Positions 51,701 through 60,318 of a DNA stretch of 64,000 nucleotides are shown piece by piece (within the stretch, counting starts at the first letter, position 1; each line of letters begins with the position of its first letter). A model generated the notes under the pieces. The model worked only from the letters and a program-made list of their open reading frames with translations. It was not told the DNA's origin and did no database searches. Position numbers and translations under genes: made by a program. This DNA is from Aureivirga sp. CE67 (lineage in GTDB: Bacteria > Bacteroidota > Bacteroidia > Flavobacteriales > Flavobacteriaceae). Location of the stretch: NCBI RefSeq assembly GCF_015767245.1, contig NZ_JADOTV010000002.1:310001-374000 (forward strand), written 5' to 3'.

Positions 51701-53794
51701 ATGGCAATTTTATCAAAAATTAGAGAAAAAACGAGTATCTTAATTCTTATTGTAGGATTAGCACTACTTGCATTTGTTGTAAATCCAAAAGATATTTACG
51801 ATTTTTTCACTTCTAAAAAAGGAAACTCTGTTGGATCAATTGACGGAGAGACTATTTCAAGAACTGAAATGGGACAAGCTGTAGAGGCTTATAAAGCAGG
51901 AAGACAAGGTGTTTCTCAAACACAAGCTGTGGATGCAGTATGGAATAGTTTAGTAAGTGAAAAGATTTATGCTAAGCAATTAAAAGAAGCTGGAATCGTA
52001 ATCGGTGAAAACGATGTATGGAAAGCTATTGTTAATATGCCAGCAGTTCAACAAAGTCCATTATTTAAAAACGAAGCAGGTTTATTCAACGAAGAAAAAC
52101 TTAAAGAATATATTGCTAATTTACAATCTGATGCAAAAAACGGAAACTCTGCAGGATGGTACAATTGGTTAAACACTGAAAGAAACGTGAAGCAAAGTTT
52201 AGAAAGAACTGAGTACAATAACTTAGTGAAATCTATCATCGGAGCTTCAATTGAAGAAGGAAAAAGAAAATACTACTTCGAAAATACTAAAATGAATGCT
52301 GATTATGTTTACGTTCCTTATTCTTCTATTAAAGATGAAGAAGTTTCAGTAACAGATGCAGATATTCAAGCTTATATTTCTGCGCACGCAGCACAATATC
52401 AAGTTGGAAATGGAAGAGATATCGAATATGTGAAATTTGATATTAAGCCATCAGCTGAAGATATTAAGAACATCAACGCGAAAGTAGCAGGATTCATTAA
52501 TGAATTAAAAGAAACTAAAGATTCAGATATTTCTTTATTTGTAAACGAAACTTCTGATATCAACTATAACGATAACTTACTTTACAAAAGTCAAGTACCA
52601 AGTGCAGTAGCTGATACAATTTTTAACTTACCCTTAAATGGTGTTTACGGACCATATGATGATGCTGGATATTCTAAAATCAGTAAAGTTGTAGCTATCG
52701 AAGATGTACCTGAAGTAAAGTCTAGTCACATTTTAATTGCTTACGAAGGAGCGCAAAGAGCAAACCCAGATGTAACAAGAACTAAAGAAGAAGCTGAAAA
52801 AGAAGCTCAAAAAGTATTAGCTGAAGCTAAGAAAAGAGATGCTGACTTTGCTGCTTTAGCAATGAAATATTCTGATGGACCTTCTGCTAATAAAGGTGGA
52901 GATTTAGGATGGAATAAAGACGGAGTAATGGTTCCTGCATTTAATGATTTCACTTTTGATGAGAAAAACAAAGTTGGAACTATCGATTTAGTAGAAACTC
53001 CTTTTGGATTCCACGTAATCAAAATCGATGATAGAAAAGCTGAAAAAGCTATCAAATTAGCTACAATTGCTTTAACAATTGAGCCATCTGAAGAAACTGA
53101 AAACAAAATTTTCGAAGATGCTGAGTTATTTGCTTCAAAAGTTTCTGAAAACGGAAATTTTGATGAAATCGCAAAAGAAAAAGGATTCAAAGTAAATCCA
53201 GCTGACGGATTAGATATTATCAATGATAACGTTCCAGGATTAGGATCTCAAAGATTAATCGTAAACTGGGCATTCAACGAAGATACTAACATTGGAGCAA
53301 CAAACCGTTTTGATGTTGAAAAAGGATATGTTGTTGTAAAATTATCTGGAATTACAGAGAAAGGTTTAGCAAAAGCTTCTAGTGTTGCTTCTGAAGTTAG
53401 ACCAATCGTAATGAAAGAAAAGAAAGCTGAGTTATTAAAAGCTAAAATGAACGGAGCTACTTTAGAAGAAATCGCTTCTTCAAATGGAGTTACTGTAAAG
53501 AAAGTAGCAGCAGTTACTTGTGCTAGCCCAGCTATTTCTGGAGTAGGAACTGAGCCAGCTGTAGTTGGAGCAATGTCTACTGCAAAATTAGACCAAGTAT
53601 TTTCTAATGTTGTTGGAGAAAAAGGAGTATTTGCTTTCAAGGTTACTAAAAGAGAAGAGCCTGCTGATATCAAAAATTACACTTCTTACACAGATCAAGA
53701 AACTAAGAAATTACAAGCAAGAACAGGACAAATTTTCAATGCTCTTAAAGAAACTTCTAACGTAGAAGATAACAGAGAAGCATTATACAAATAA
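51701..53794 (+). CDS. Membrane-anchored peptidylprolyl isomerase (PpiD/SurA-like)
   Basis: This 697-residue periplasmic folding factor has an N-terminal membrane anchor (about 11-28, SILILIVGLALLAFVV). A SurA/PpiD-type chaperone region follows. One clear parvulin domain lies at about 340-450 (SSHILIAYEGAQ, KYSDGPSANKGGDLGW, VETPFGFHVIKI). A second degenerate parvulin-like section and a helical C-terminus complete the protein. It assists outer-membrane protein folding. It is last in the envelope block, 113 bases after the CNNM gene; TACTTTCG at 51666-51673 may be its own -7 element. Confidence 0.93.
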   Translation: MAILSKIREKTSILILIVGLALLAFVVNPKDIYDFFTSKKGNSVGSIDGETISRTEMGQAVEAYKAGRQGVSQTQAVDAVWNSLVSEKIYAKQLKEAGIVIGENDVWKAIVNMPAVQQSPLFKNEAGLFNEEKLKEYIANLQSDAKNGNSAGWYNWLNTERNVKQSLERTEYNNLVKSIIGASIEEGKRKYYFENTKMNADYVYVPYSSIKDEEVSVTDADIQAYISAHAAQYQVGNGRDIEYVKFDIKPSAEDIKNINAKVAGFINELKETKDSDISLFVNETSDINYNDNLLYKSQVPSAVADTIFNLPLNGVYGPYDDAGYSKISKVVAIEDVPEVKSSHILIAYEGAQRANPDVTRTKEEAEKEAQKVLAEAKKRDADFAALAMKYSDGPSANKGGDLGWNKDGVMVPAFNDFTFDEKNKVGTIDLVETPFGFHVIKIDDRKAEKAIKLATIALTIEPSEETENKIFEDAELFASKVSENGNFDEIAKEKGFKVNPADGLDIINDNVPGLGSQRLIVNWAFNEDTNIGATNRFDVEKGYVVVKLSGITEKGLAKASSVASEVRPIVMKEKKAELLKAKMNGATLEEIASSNGVTVKKVAAVTCASPAISGVGTEPAVVGAMSTAKLDQVFSNVVGEKGVFAFKVTKREEPADIKNYTSYTDQETKKLQARTGQIFNALKETSNVEDNREALYK

Positions 53795-53817
53795 AAAATA
53801 TAAAAGTTATTTCTTTG

Positions 53818-53847
53818 AAAAGCGAGTCGTTTAGACTCGCTTTTTTT
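53818..53847 (+). terminator. Terminator of the peptidylprolyl isomerase gene
   Basis: The stem AAAGCGAGTC / GACTCGCTTT has a 5-base loop and a T run. Confidence 0.9.
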
Positions 53848-53888
53848 ATGCCTTATATCTAAATGCTTTTCTATTAGTTAGAAAGAAG

Positions 53889-53896
53889 TATCTTTG
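53889..53896 (+). promoter_or_regulatory. Possible -7 element for the mevalonate-pathway operon
   Basis: TATCTTTG matches TAnnTTTG and lies 21 bases upstream of ATG 53918. The -33 region is poor. Confidence 0.45.
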
Positions 53897-53917
53897 CGTT
53901 TTAAATTAAATAGAAAA

Positions 53918-55195
53918 ATGACGAAGACGATTTCTGGATTTTCGAAACTTTCGAAAGAAGAAAAAATTGAATGGTTATCAAGTACTTTTTTCCTTGATAA
54001 AGAACAAGGAATTAATACATTGAAACAATATTGGAATCCGAATACTGAATTACAAGATTTACATGACGATTTTATAGAAAATACGATTTCTAATTTTTAT
54101 TTACCATTCGGAATTGCTCCAAATTTTATTATCAATGGAAAAGAATATGTAGTACCAATGGCAGTGGAAGAAAGTTCTGTGGTAGCAGCAGCTTCTTTGG
54201 TTGCAAAGTTTTGGTCAAAAAGAGGAGGATTTAAAGCAGAAGTAATTTCTACGACAAAAGTTGGTCAAGTTCATTTTCTATTTAAAGGAGAAAAAACAGA
54301 AATAGAAAATTATTTTAATGCTAAAAAAGAAGAATTATTAGCTTCTACAGATTCTATCACGAAAAACATGCGTAAGCGTGGTGGAGGAATTTTAGATATT
54401 GAATTAGTTGATAAAACAGATAAATTAGAAAACTACTATCAGATTCATGTGACTTTTGAAACGAAAGATAGTATGGGAGCTAATTTTATCAATTCTTGTT
54501 TGGAAACAATCGCTGGAGAATTTAGAAATGATGCTATTCAGATTGTGATGAGTATTCTTTCTAATTATGTTCCAGAATGTGTGGTTAGAGGAGAAGTTAG
54601 TTGTCATGTAAATGATATTGATAAAAAAACAGGATTGGAATTTGCTGAAAAATTCAATCAAGCAGTACAAATTGCAAAAGTAGAACCTTATCGTGCTGTA
54701 ACGCATAATAAAGGAATCATGAATGGAATTGATGCTGTAGTTTTAGCAACAGGAAATGATTTCCGTGCAATTGAAGCTGGAGCACATGCTTATGCTGCAA
54801 AAGATGGTTCTTACAGTAGTTTGACAGATTGTGAAGTAAAAGATGGAATTTTCCGTTTTTGGATTGAAATTCCTTTAGCTGTTGGAACTGTTGGAGGTTT
54901 AACTTCTTTACATCCTTTAGCAAAACTTTCTTTAGAAATGCTTGAAAATCCTTCTGCAGAAGAATTGATGAAGATTATTGCAGTAACTGGTTTAGCACAA
55001 AATTTTGCTGCTCTAAGAGCTTTGACAACTACTGGAATTCAACATGGACACATGAAAATGCACTTGACAAATATCTTAAAACAATTAGGTGCTACAGAAG
55101 ATCAGAAGAACGAAATTGAAACGTATTTTAAAGACAAAACAGTTTCGCATAGTGCAGTAGTGGAGAAATTTAATTCAATGCAAAAATTGGTTTAA
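53918..55195 (+). CDS. Hydroxymethylglutaryl-CoA reductase
   Basis: This enzyme of 425 residues interconverts HMG-CoA and mevalonate in isoprenoid synthesis. I start at ATG 53918 (MTKTISGFSKLS). The frame opens earlier at a TTG that belongs to the promoter. Its length and soluble form fit class II. Visible motifs are the catalytic glutamate in MAVEESSVVAAAS, the nucleotide region GIMNGIDAVVLATGNDFR, VGTVGGLTSLHPLAKL and the catalytic histidine in IQHGHMKMHL. The stop overlaps the start of the kinase gene (TAATG). Confidence 0.95.
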   Translation: MTKTISGFSKLSKEEKIEWLSSTFFLDKEQGINTLKQYWNPNTELQDLHDDFIENTISNFYLPFGIAPNFIINGKEYVVPMAVEESSVVAAASLVAKFWSKRGGFKAEVISTTKVGQVHFLFKGEKTEIENYFNAKKEELLASTDSITKNMRKRGGGILDIELVDKTDKLENYYQIHVTFETKDSMGANFINSCLETIAGEFRNDAIQIVMSILSNYVPECVVRGEVSCHVNDIDKKTGLEFAEKFNQAVQIAKVEPYRAVTHNKGIMNGIDAVVLATGNDFRAIEAGAHAYAAKDGSYSSLTDCEVKDGIFRFWIEIPLAVGTVGGLTSLHPLAKLSLEMLENPSAEELMKIIAVTGLAQNFAALRALTTTGIQHGHMKMHLTNILKQLGATEDQKNEIETYFKDKTVSHSAVVEKFNSMQKLV

Positions 55196-56124
55196 TGAAT
55201 CGTTTTTATAGCAACGGAAAATTATTAATTACTGGAGAATATTTGGTTTTAGATGGAGCAAAAGCTTTGGCTGTTCCAACAAAATTTGGTCAGGATTTAA
55301 TTGTTGAACCATTACAAGAACCTGTTTTAATTTGGGAAAGTTATACAGTTGAAGGAAATGAATGGTTTTCTGCAGAATTTGATTTACCAAAAATTAGATT
55401 AAAAACAGCAACTTTTTTTTCAGATACGGAAGGAAAAGGAGAGATGATTGCAGAAACGCTTCAAGGATTTTTGAAAGTTTGTAAAGAATTAAATCCAGAG
55501 TTTTTGACGGAAGCAAATGGTTTTTTAGTAAAAACAAATTTGACTTTTCCACAAGATTGGGGATTAGGATCTTCTTCGACTTTATTAAATAATCTTGCAG
55601 AATGGGCAAAAGTGAATCCTTTTGAATTATTGGAAAAATCTTTCTCAGGAAGTGGTTATGATTTAGCTTGTGCAAAACATAATCAGCCGATTTTGTTTCA
55701 AAAAAATGGAATAAATCCGATTGTAGAAGAAGTTGATTTTAAACCAGAATTTTCAGAGGAATTATTTTTTGTTTACTTAAATCAAAAGCAAAATAGTCGT
55801 TCTGGAATCAAAAGATACAGAGAATTCAAAGGAAATATTTCTGCTTATGTTCAAGAAATTGATGTTTTGACAAAAGAACTTTTAGAAACGAATTCTATAA
55901 AAGATTTTGAAAAAATAATCAAAGAACATGAAGCGATTATTTCTAGAATTATTGATAATCGACCAATTCAAGATATTGTTTTCAAAGATTATTTTGGACA
56001 AGTGAAAAGTCTTGGAGCTTGGGGAGGCGATTTTGTTTTAGCAACCGGAAATGAAAATTCGAAAAAGTATTTTACTGAAAAAGGTTTTTCGGTGATTTTA
56101 CCTTATAAAGAAATGGTTTTATGA
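55195..56124 (+). CDS. GHMP kinase (GYDIA-type, mevalonate-pathway related)
   Basis: This 309-residue GHMP-fold kinase has the substrate entry KLLITGEYLVLDGAKALAVP and the ATP motif DWGLGSSSTLLNNLAEWA. The family tag GSGYDLACA (GYDIA in most relatives) lies near residue 155. It is coupled to HMG-CoA reductase by a one-base overlap and overlaps the next gene by four bases. A role in mevalonate phosphorylation is therefore the natural inference. Which step it catalyses (mevalonate or a phosphomevalonate) is not settled by sequence. Confidence 0.92.
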   Translation: MNRFYSNGKLLITGEYLVLDGAKALAVPTKFGQDLIVEPLQEPVLIWESYTVEGNEWFSAEFDLPKIRLKTATFFSDTEGKGEMIAETLQGFLKVCKELNPEFLTEANGFLVKTNLTFPQDWGLGSSSTLLNNLAEWAKVNPFELLEKSFSGSGYDLACAKHNQPILFQKNGINPIVEEVDFKPEFSEELFFVYLNQKQNSRSGIKRYREFKGNISAYVQEIDVLTKELLETNSIKDFEKIIKEHEAIISRIIDNRPIQDIVFKDYFGQVKSLGAWGGDFVLATGNENSKKYFTEKGFSVILPYKEMVL

Positions 56125-57329
56125 AAAAAGTAATTGTAATTGGAGGTGGTGCAGCTGGATTTTTTTCTGCGATAAATATCAAAGAGAATAATCCGGAAAT
56201 GGAAGTTATTATTTTAGAAAAAGCCAAAAATGTATTACAGAAAGTCAGAATTTCTGGGGGAGGAAGATGTAACGTAACGCATGCTTGCTTCATTCCAAAA
56301 GATTTGACGAAGTTTTATCCTAGAGGGAATAAAGAACTTTTAGGACCATTTCATACTTTTATGACTGGTGATACCATGGAATGGTTTGAAACTCGTGGTG
56401 TTCCTTTGAAAATTGAGGAAGATAATCGAGTTTTTCCAACTTCAAATGATTCGGAAAGTATAGCAAGTTGCTTACTGGAAGAAGCTGATAAATTAGGAGT
56501 TTCTGTGAGAACAAGTATGGGAGTTCAGAAAATTAAAAAAGAAGAATCTGGTTGGAAGATTTTTACTAAAGAAGAAGTTTTCGAATCGGATTATTTGGTC
56601 GTAACTCCAGGAAGTAGTAAACCTATTTGGCAGCTTTTAGAACATTTAGGACATACTATTATTCCTACAGTTCCATCGTTGTTTACATTTAATATAAAAG
56701 ATTCTAGAATTAAGAATTTACCAGGAATTTCTGTACCAAAAGCAACAGTTTCTGTTGTAGGTGAGAAATTAACTGCTTCAGGACCTTTGTTGATTACACA
56801 TTGGGGAATGAGCGGTCCGGGAATTTTAAAACTTTCTTCTTTTGGAGCTCGAATTTTAGCTGAGAAAAAATATGAATACAAGATAAAAGTAAATTGGCTT
56901 TCGAAATCTTTTTCTGAAATAGAAGAATTATTGGAAGAATTTAAAAATACAAATCCGAGAAAACTAGTTTGCCAACGATCTCCATTTATGGAAATTTCAA
57001 AAAGACTTTGGGAGCAATTTGTAGTTGCTTCGAAAATTAATGATACTTCAAAATGGGCAGATCTTTCTAGAAAGCAATTTCAAAAATTGTTGGAAGAAGT
57101 AGGTTCTGGAATTTATACAGTACAAGGAAAAAGTACTTTTAAAGATGAATTTGTTACTGCAGGTGGAGTGGATTTAAAAGAAATAAATTTCAAAAAATTT
57201 GAAAGTAAAATTCATCCAACATTATTTTTGGCAGGAGAAATTTTAAATATTGATGCTGTAACAGGAGGATTCAATTTTCAGAATGCTTGGACAGGAGGAT
57301 ATATTATCGGACAAAATTTAGGGAAATAA
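56121..57329 (+). CDS. FAD-dependent oxidoreductase (BaiN/HI0933-like)
   Basis: This 402-residue flavoprotein has the N-terminal dinucleotide motif VIGGGAAGFFSAI, then LEKAKNVLQKVRISGGGRCN, typical of the HI0933/BaiN family. The C-terminal FAD motif is AGEILNIDAVTGGFNFQNAW. Physiological substrates are uncertain. It overlaps the kinase gene by four bases (ATGA), so it belongs to the HMGR operon by structure, although its chemical link to isoprenoids is not known. Confidence 0.93.
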   Translation: MKKVIVIGGGAAGFFSAINIKENNPEMEVIILEKAKNVLQKVRISGGGRCNVTHACFIPKDLTKFYPRGNKELLGPFHTFMTGDTMEWFETRGVPLKIEEDNRVFPTSNDSESIASCLLEEADKLGVSVRTSMGVQKIKKEESGWKIFTKEEVFESDYLVVTPGSSKPIWQLLEHLGHTIIPTVPSLFTFNIKDSRIKNLPGISVPKATVSVVGEKLTASGPLLITHWGMSGPGILKLSSFGARILAEKKYEYKIKVNWLSKSFSEIEELLEEFKNTNPRKLVCQRSPFMEISKRLWEQFVVASKINDTSKWADLSRKQFQKLLEEVGSGIYTVQGKSTFKDEFVTAGGVDLKEINFKKFESKIHPTLFLAGEILNIDAVTGGFNFQNAWTGGYIIGQNLGK

Positions 57330-57938
57330 AAAAAAGAGAACTTTTGACTTAGTCCTCTTTTTCCATAGAATTATAATCTTAAAAGATAAAAATTAAATAG
57401 CCTAAATGTTGATAAAACAAGTTGTACTTTTTTTAATTAGTACAACTTGTTTTTTTTTGAGAGATGTTTTTTAAATTTGAAAAAAATCTCTCGTATAATA
57501 GATGTTTAATAGAGTTTTATTCTTGATAACAATTCAAATGTAAGTCAACTTCTATTCAAAAAAAAAACAACTAGGTTGAATATCATAAAAAATAGGGTGA
57601 TTTTTATAAAAATCAATTGTTACTGAAGGTTGTAAGATGTTGAAAAATAAGGGTTTTATTGTTTTTTTATATTTTTACGTTTTAAAAAGTTATTTAAAAG
57701 AGGAATAATAAATAAAATTGGGTTTATCTTTAAAAAGTTGAAAATAATTATATTTTACCTATAAAAATCTTTCAATTTTTTTGATTAATAATTTGCTTTT
57801 TGAAATAAAAATACTTTATTGGAACACGAAGATTTTTGACAAAAATCTTACAAAGCAAATGGAACTACACTAAAATATTTAATGAAGAATAAATTTATTT
57901 ACATATTAAAGAAGTCTGAGAAAATCAATGTGAAAACA
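57330..57938. other. Intergenic region upstream of the fourth TPR/AraC gene
   Basis: These roughly 610 AT-rich bases hold two hairpins: a weak one just after the flavoprotein stop (AAAAAGAG/CTCTTTTT, about 57332-57363) and a strong one at 57416-57458. No gene or clear consensus promoter was found in the rest. Confidence 0.6.
57416..57458 (+). terminator. Strong terminator after the mevalonate operon
   Basis: The stem AACAAGTTGTACT / AGTACAACTTGTT is perfect, with a 10-base loop and a T run of about eight. Confidence 0.85.
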
Positions 57939-59756
57939 ATGAAGCAACTTTCGTATTTGTTTTTACTTTTTTGGAGCTTTTCTTTTTATGGTCAAAAAAT
58001 AGATGAGAATATTTTAGTCAATCAAAGTTTTTCGAGAATTCAAAAACATATAGATGCACAACAGATATATGAAAATGGAGTTCCAGTTGGAAGAAATGAT
58101 TCTTTATATACATATTATTTAAATGTGTATTTGAAAAAAGCGAAGATTACGAAGAATCATGAGGAAATGCTTTTGACTTATTTAAAGCTGAGTACTATTT
58201 CGAAAGAAGAAGCTATTTTAAAAAATTATAATGATAGTATCAATGCTGTTTTTAGTCAAGTGCAGCCGTCAAAAAGAATCATGTATGCCTATTCTTTCCG
58301 AGCACAAGATTTATTGAATAGTCAAAATCATTATGAATTAGCAATTGAAGATTATAGTAAAACAGTTTATCTGGCAAAACAACTTGGGGATGAGGATCAG
58401 ATTTATCTTACAAAGCTGTATATAGCGAATTTACACCAAGAAGTAGGTGAGTATAAAAAAGCAATGGATATTATTGAGGAAGTTTTGGCTGCACATAAAG
58501 AAAAAAACTTCTCTTGGATGGAAATTTATTATCCAGAATTAGCTGCTACTTTTATCCATAATAATAAATTAGATTCTGCAAAGATTTTTATTGAAAAAGG
58601 AATTAAAGAAGGAGGAGTTCAGAAAATTCAATATATGGATTTGGTGATGTACTCTGGGGTTTATCACTTTTTGAATGGAAATTATGACCAAAGTATTGAT
58701 AGTTTACAAAAAGTAAAGTCGAATTACCAACATAAAGCTTATCTACAACAAGATAAATTACTTTCTATTGATTTATATCCTGATTATTATATAGGGAAAT
58801 CAATTTATAAAAAGACTGGAAATGTTGAAGCTGCAATTCCATATTTTAAGAATGTAGATAGTATCATGCAATCGTATAAGGATGCAGATTATACTGTGAT
58901 GGATACTTATGATCATTTGGTTGGATATTATAAATCTAAAGGAGATTCGAAAAATCAATTGAAATATTTAGAGCATCAAATAGAATTAGATAGCTATTTG
59001 GATAAAAAATATCGTACAGTTGTAAATAATATCAATAGAAAATATAATATTGAAGAAGTAAAAAAAGAAAAAGATGCTCTTATTGATGATTTAAAAGAGG
59101 ATAATTCGAGTTTCTTTAATTTAATAGTTGGTCTTCTTATTCTTGCAAGTTCTCTTGGTATTATGATTTATATTCAAGTGAAAAGAAGTAAAGAAAGTCA
59201 ATCACTTCTTGACTTGAAAGATGAAAAGCTTAATGAGTATAAAAACATAAATGAAATACAGAAAGTTGCTTTAGAAAAGGAAAAAGAAGTTGCAAAGAAG
59301 CTGAAAATCCAGAAAATGATTGAAGCTAAAAAGAGAGAAAAAGAAGAAGCGAAGAAAGAAGATAAGAAGGATTTTGAAATTTCAGAGAAATTGGTTGAAG
59401 AGATTTTGGAAAAATTAGAGAAGTTTGAAGCTTCTAAAAAGTTTATCAATAAAAAATATACATTGAGTTCTTTAGCAAAAGAATTAAATACGAATAGCTC
59501 CTATTTATCGAAGATTATAAATGCTGAAAAGAAATTAAATTTCTCTACGTATATTAATCGATTAAGAATCGAATATGCAATCCAAAAACTGGAAGAAGAC
59601 AAGGTATTCCGTTCGTTTACTATTAAAGCAATTGCGGAAGAAGTCGGATTTAAAACAGCACAATCTTTTTCAGCTACTTTTTTCAAATATAAAGGTGTTT
59701 ATCCTTCTGCTTTTATAAAAACTATTGAGCAAGAAAAGACAGAAATAGATTCTTAG
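57939..59756 (+). CDS. Membrane-tethered TPR / AraC-type HTH regulator (fourth copy, SusC-adjacent)
   Basis: The protein has about 605 residues from ATG 57939, which gives a clean signal peptide (MKQLSYLFLLFWSFSFYGQ). A longer frame from 57882 adds 19 polar residues. Periplasmic TPR-like helices fill about 70-370. One transmembrane helix lies at about 391-414 (FFNLIVGLLILASSLGIMIY), followed by a long charged coiled coil of Lys and Glu. An AraC-type HTH lies near 505-600 (LSSLAKELNTNSSYLSKIIN, IKAIAEEVGFKTAQSFSATF). It is homologous to the triplet at 19795-24775 but clearly diverged. Being next to the SusC/SusD genes, it may control them; this is inferred. Confidence 0.9.
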   Translation: MKQLSYLFLLFWSFSFYGQKIDENILVNQSFSRIQKHIDAQQIYENGVPVGRNDSLYTYYLNVYLKKAKITKNHEEMLLTYLKLSTISKEEAILKNYNDSINAVFSQVQPSKRIMYAYSFRAQDLLNSQNHYELAIEDYSKTVYLAKQLGDEDQIYLTKLYIANLHQEVGEYKKAMDIIEEVLAAHKEKNFSWMEIYYPELAATFIHNNKLDSAKIFIEKGIKEGGVQKIQYMDLVMYSGVYHFLNGNYDQSIDSLQKVKSNYQHKAYLQQDKLLSIDLYPDYYIGKSIYKKTGNVEAAIPYFKNVDSIMQSYKDADYTVMDTYDHLVGYYKSKGDSKNQLKYLEHQIELDSYLDKKYRTVVNNINRKYNIEEVKKEKDALIDDLKEDNSSFFNLIVGLLILASSLGIMIYIQVKRSKESQSLLDLKDEKLNEYKNINEIQKVALEKEKEVAKKLKIQKMIEAKKREKEEAKKEDKKDFEISEKLVEEILEKLEKFEASKKFINKKYTLSSLAKELNTNSSYLSKIINAEKKLNFSTYINRLRIEYAIQKLEEDKVFRSFTIKAIAEEVGFKTAQSFSATFFKYKGVYPSAFIKTIEQEKTEIDS

Positions 59757-59807
59757 AGTTAACCTTTTTTTTTCAAATTATTTACTTTTTCTCTCTAAAA
59801 TTCCGCT

Positions 59808-59851
59808 GATTTTTAGCTAAATTTTCCTTCAATTTTGCTTAAAAAAATCAT
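59808..59851. promoter_or_regulatory. Candidate operator with repeated AATTTT(C/G)C
   Basis: AATTTTCC and AATTTTGC occur 11 bases apart, joined by TTC, flanked by GATTTTTAGC and GCTTAAAAAAATC, which are partly complementary. The wording resembles the TTTTGCCC-TTC-TATTTTGCCC site at 19476-19500 upstream of the other regulator copies. The regulatory role is inferred. Confidence 0.4.
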
Positions 59852-60155
59852 AAAGTTTCTCAAAATCTTCCATTTGATCGTTTTTTTCTTGTGAAAATCT
59901 TTCAAAAACGGCTTTCAAAAACCATCTTTTCATCAATTTTAAGTGAATTTTAATAAAAAAATTAAGATATTTTTTAGTTCGAAAAAACTGAGTATTCGTT
60001 AATATATCTTGTAATATATTTAATATACTATAATTGAATACATAATAGATTTACTTGTTATTTTTAAAAAATTATATAGAATTAACATTTCTATTTAACA
60101 TAAAAAATAAAAAAGAAAAAATAAATTAACATTAGTATTGTTTTTATATCATTCT

Positions 60156-60180
60156 TAAAGCCTTTGTGGTTGTGGCTTTA
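60156..60180 (+). terminator. Hairpin in the susC leader (terminator or attenuator)
   Basis: The arms TAAAGCC and GGCTTTA are 11 bases apart and followed by a T-rich stretch. The hairpin could end the upstream message or attenuate susC. Confidence 0.45.
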
Positions 60181-60318
60181 TTTTATTATTATGCTAAAAA
60201 ATAAGGATTTTGTCAAAGTAAGTTGTTTTAACATTTAAATAACATAAGTGTTAAATAATTTGCTTATCAAAGTAACAAATCCCATTTTTGGGCAGATTAA
60301 TTTATAAAACATGATAGA

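Larger units (their letters stand above)
59757..60318. other. Long leader/intergenic region upstream of susC
   Basis: These 562 bases lack a gene. They contain a roughly 44-base dyad with internal AATTTTCC/AATTTTGC repeats (59808-59851), a TAAAGCC/GGCTTTA hairpin (60156-60180) followed by T-rich sequence, and a CCCATTTTTGGG palindrome (60281-60292) near the susC start. Confidence 0.65.

Noticed and set aside
52807-53673. Two long open frames on the minus strand (52807-53223 and 53248-53673)
   Set aside because: They lie wholly antisense to the peptidylprolyl isomerase gene and show Ser/Ala/Phe-rich composition expected from reading its codons backwards. No start context or family motif.
60281-60292. 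CCCATTTTTGGG palindrome as a riboswitch or terminator
   Set aside because: Too short, with no T run and no further structure. Probably chance.
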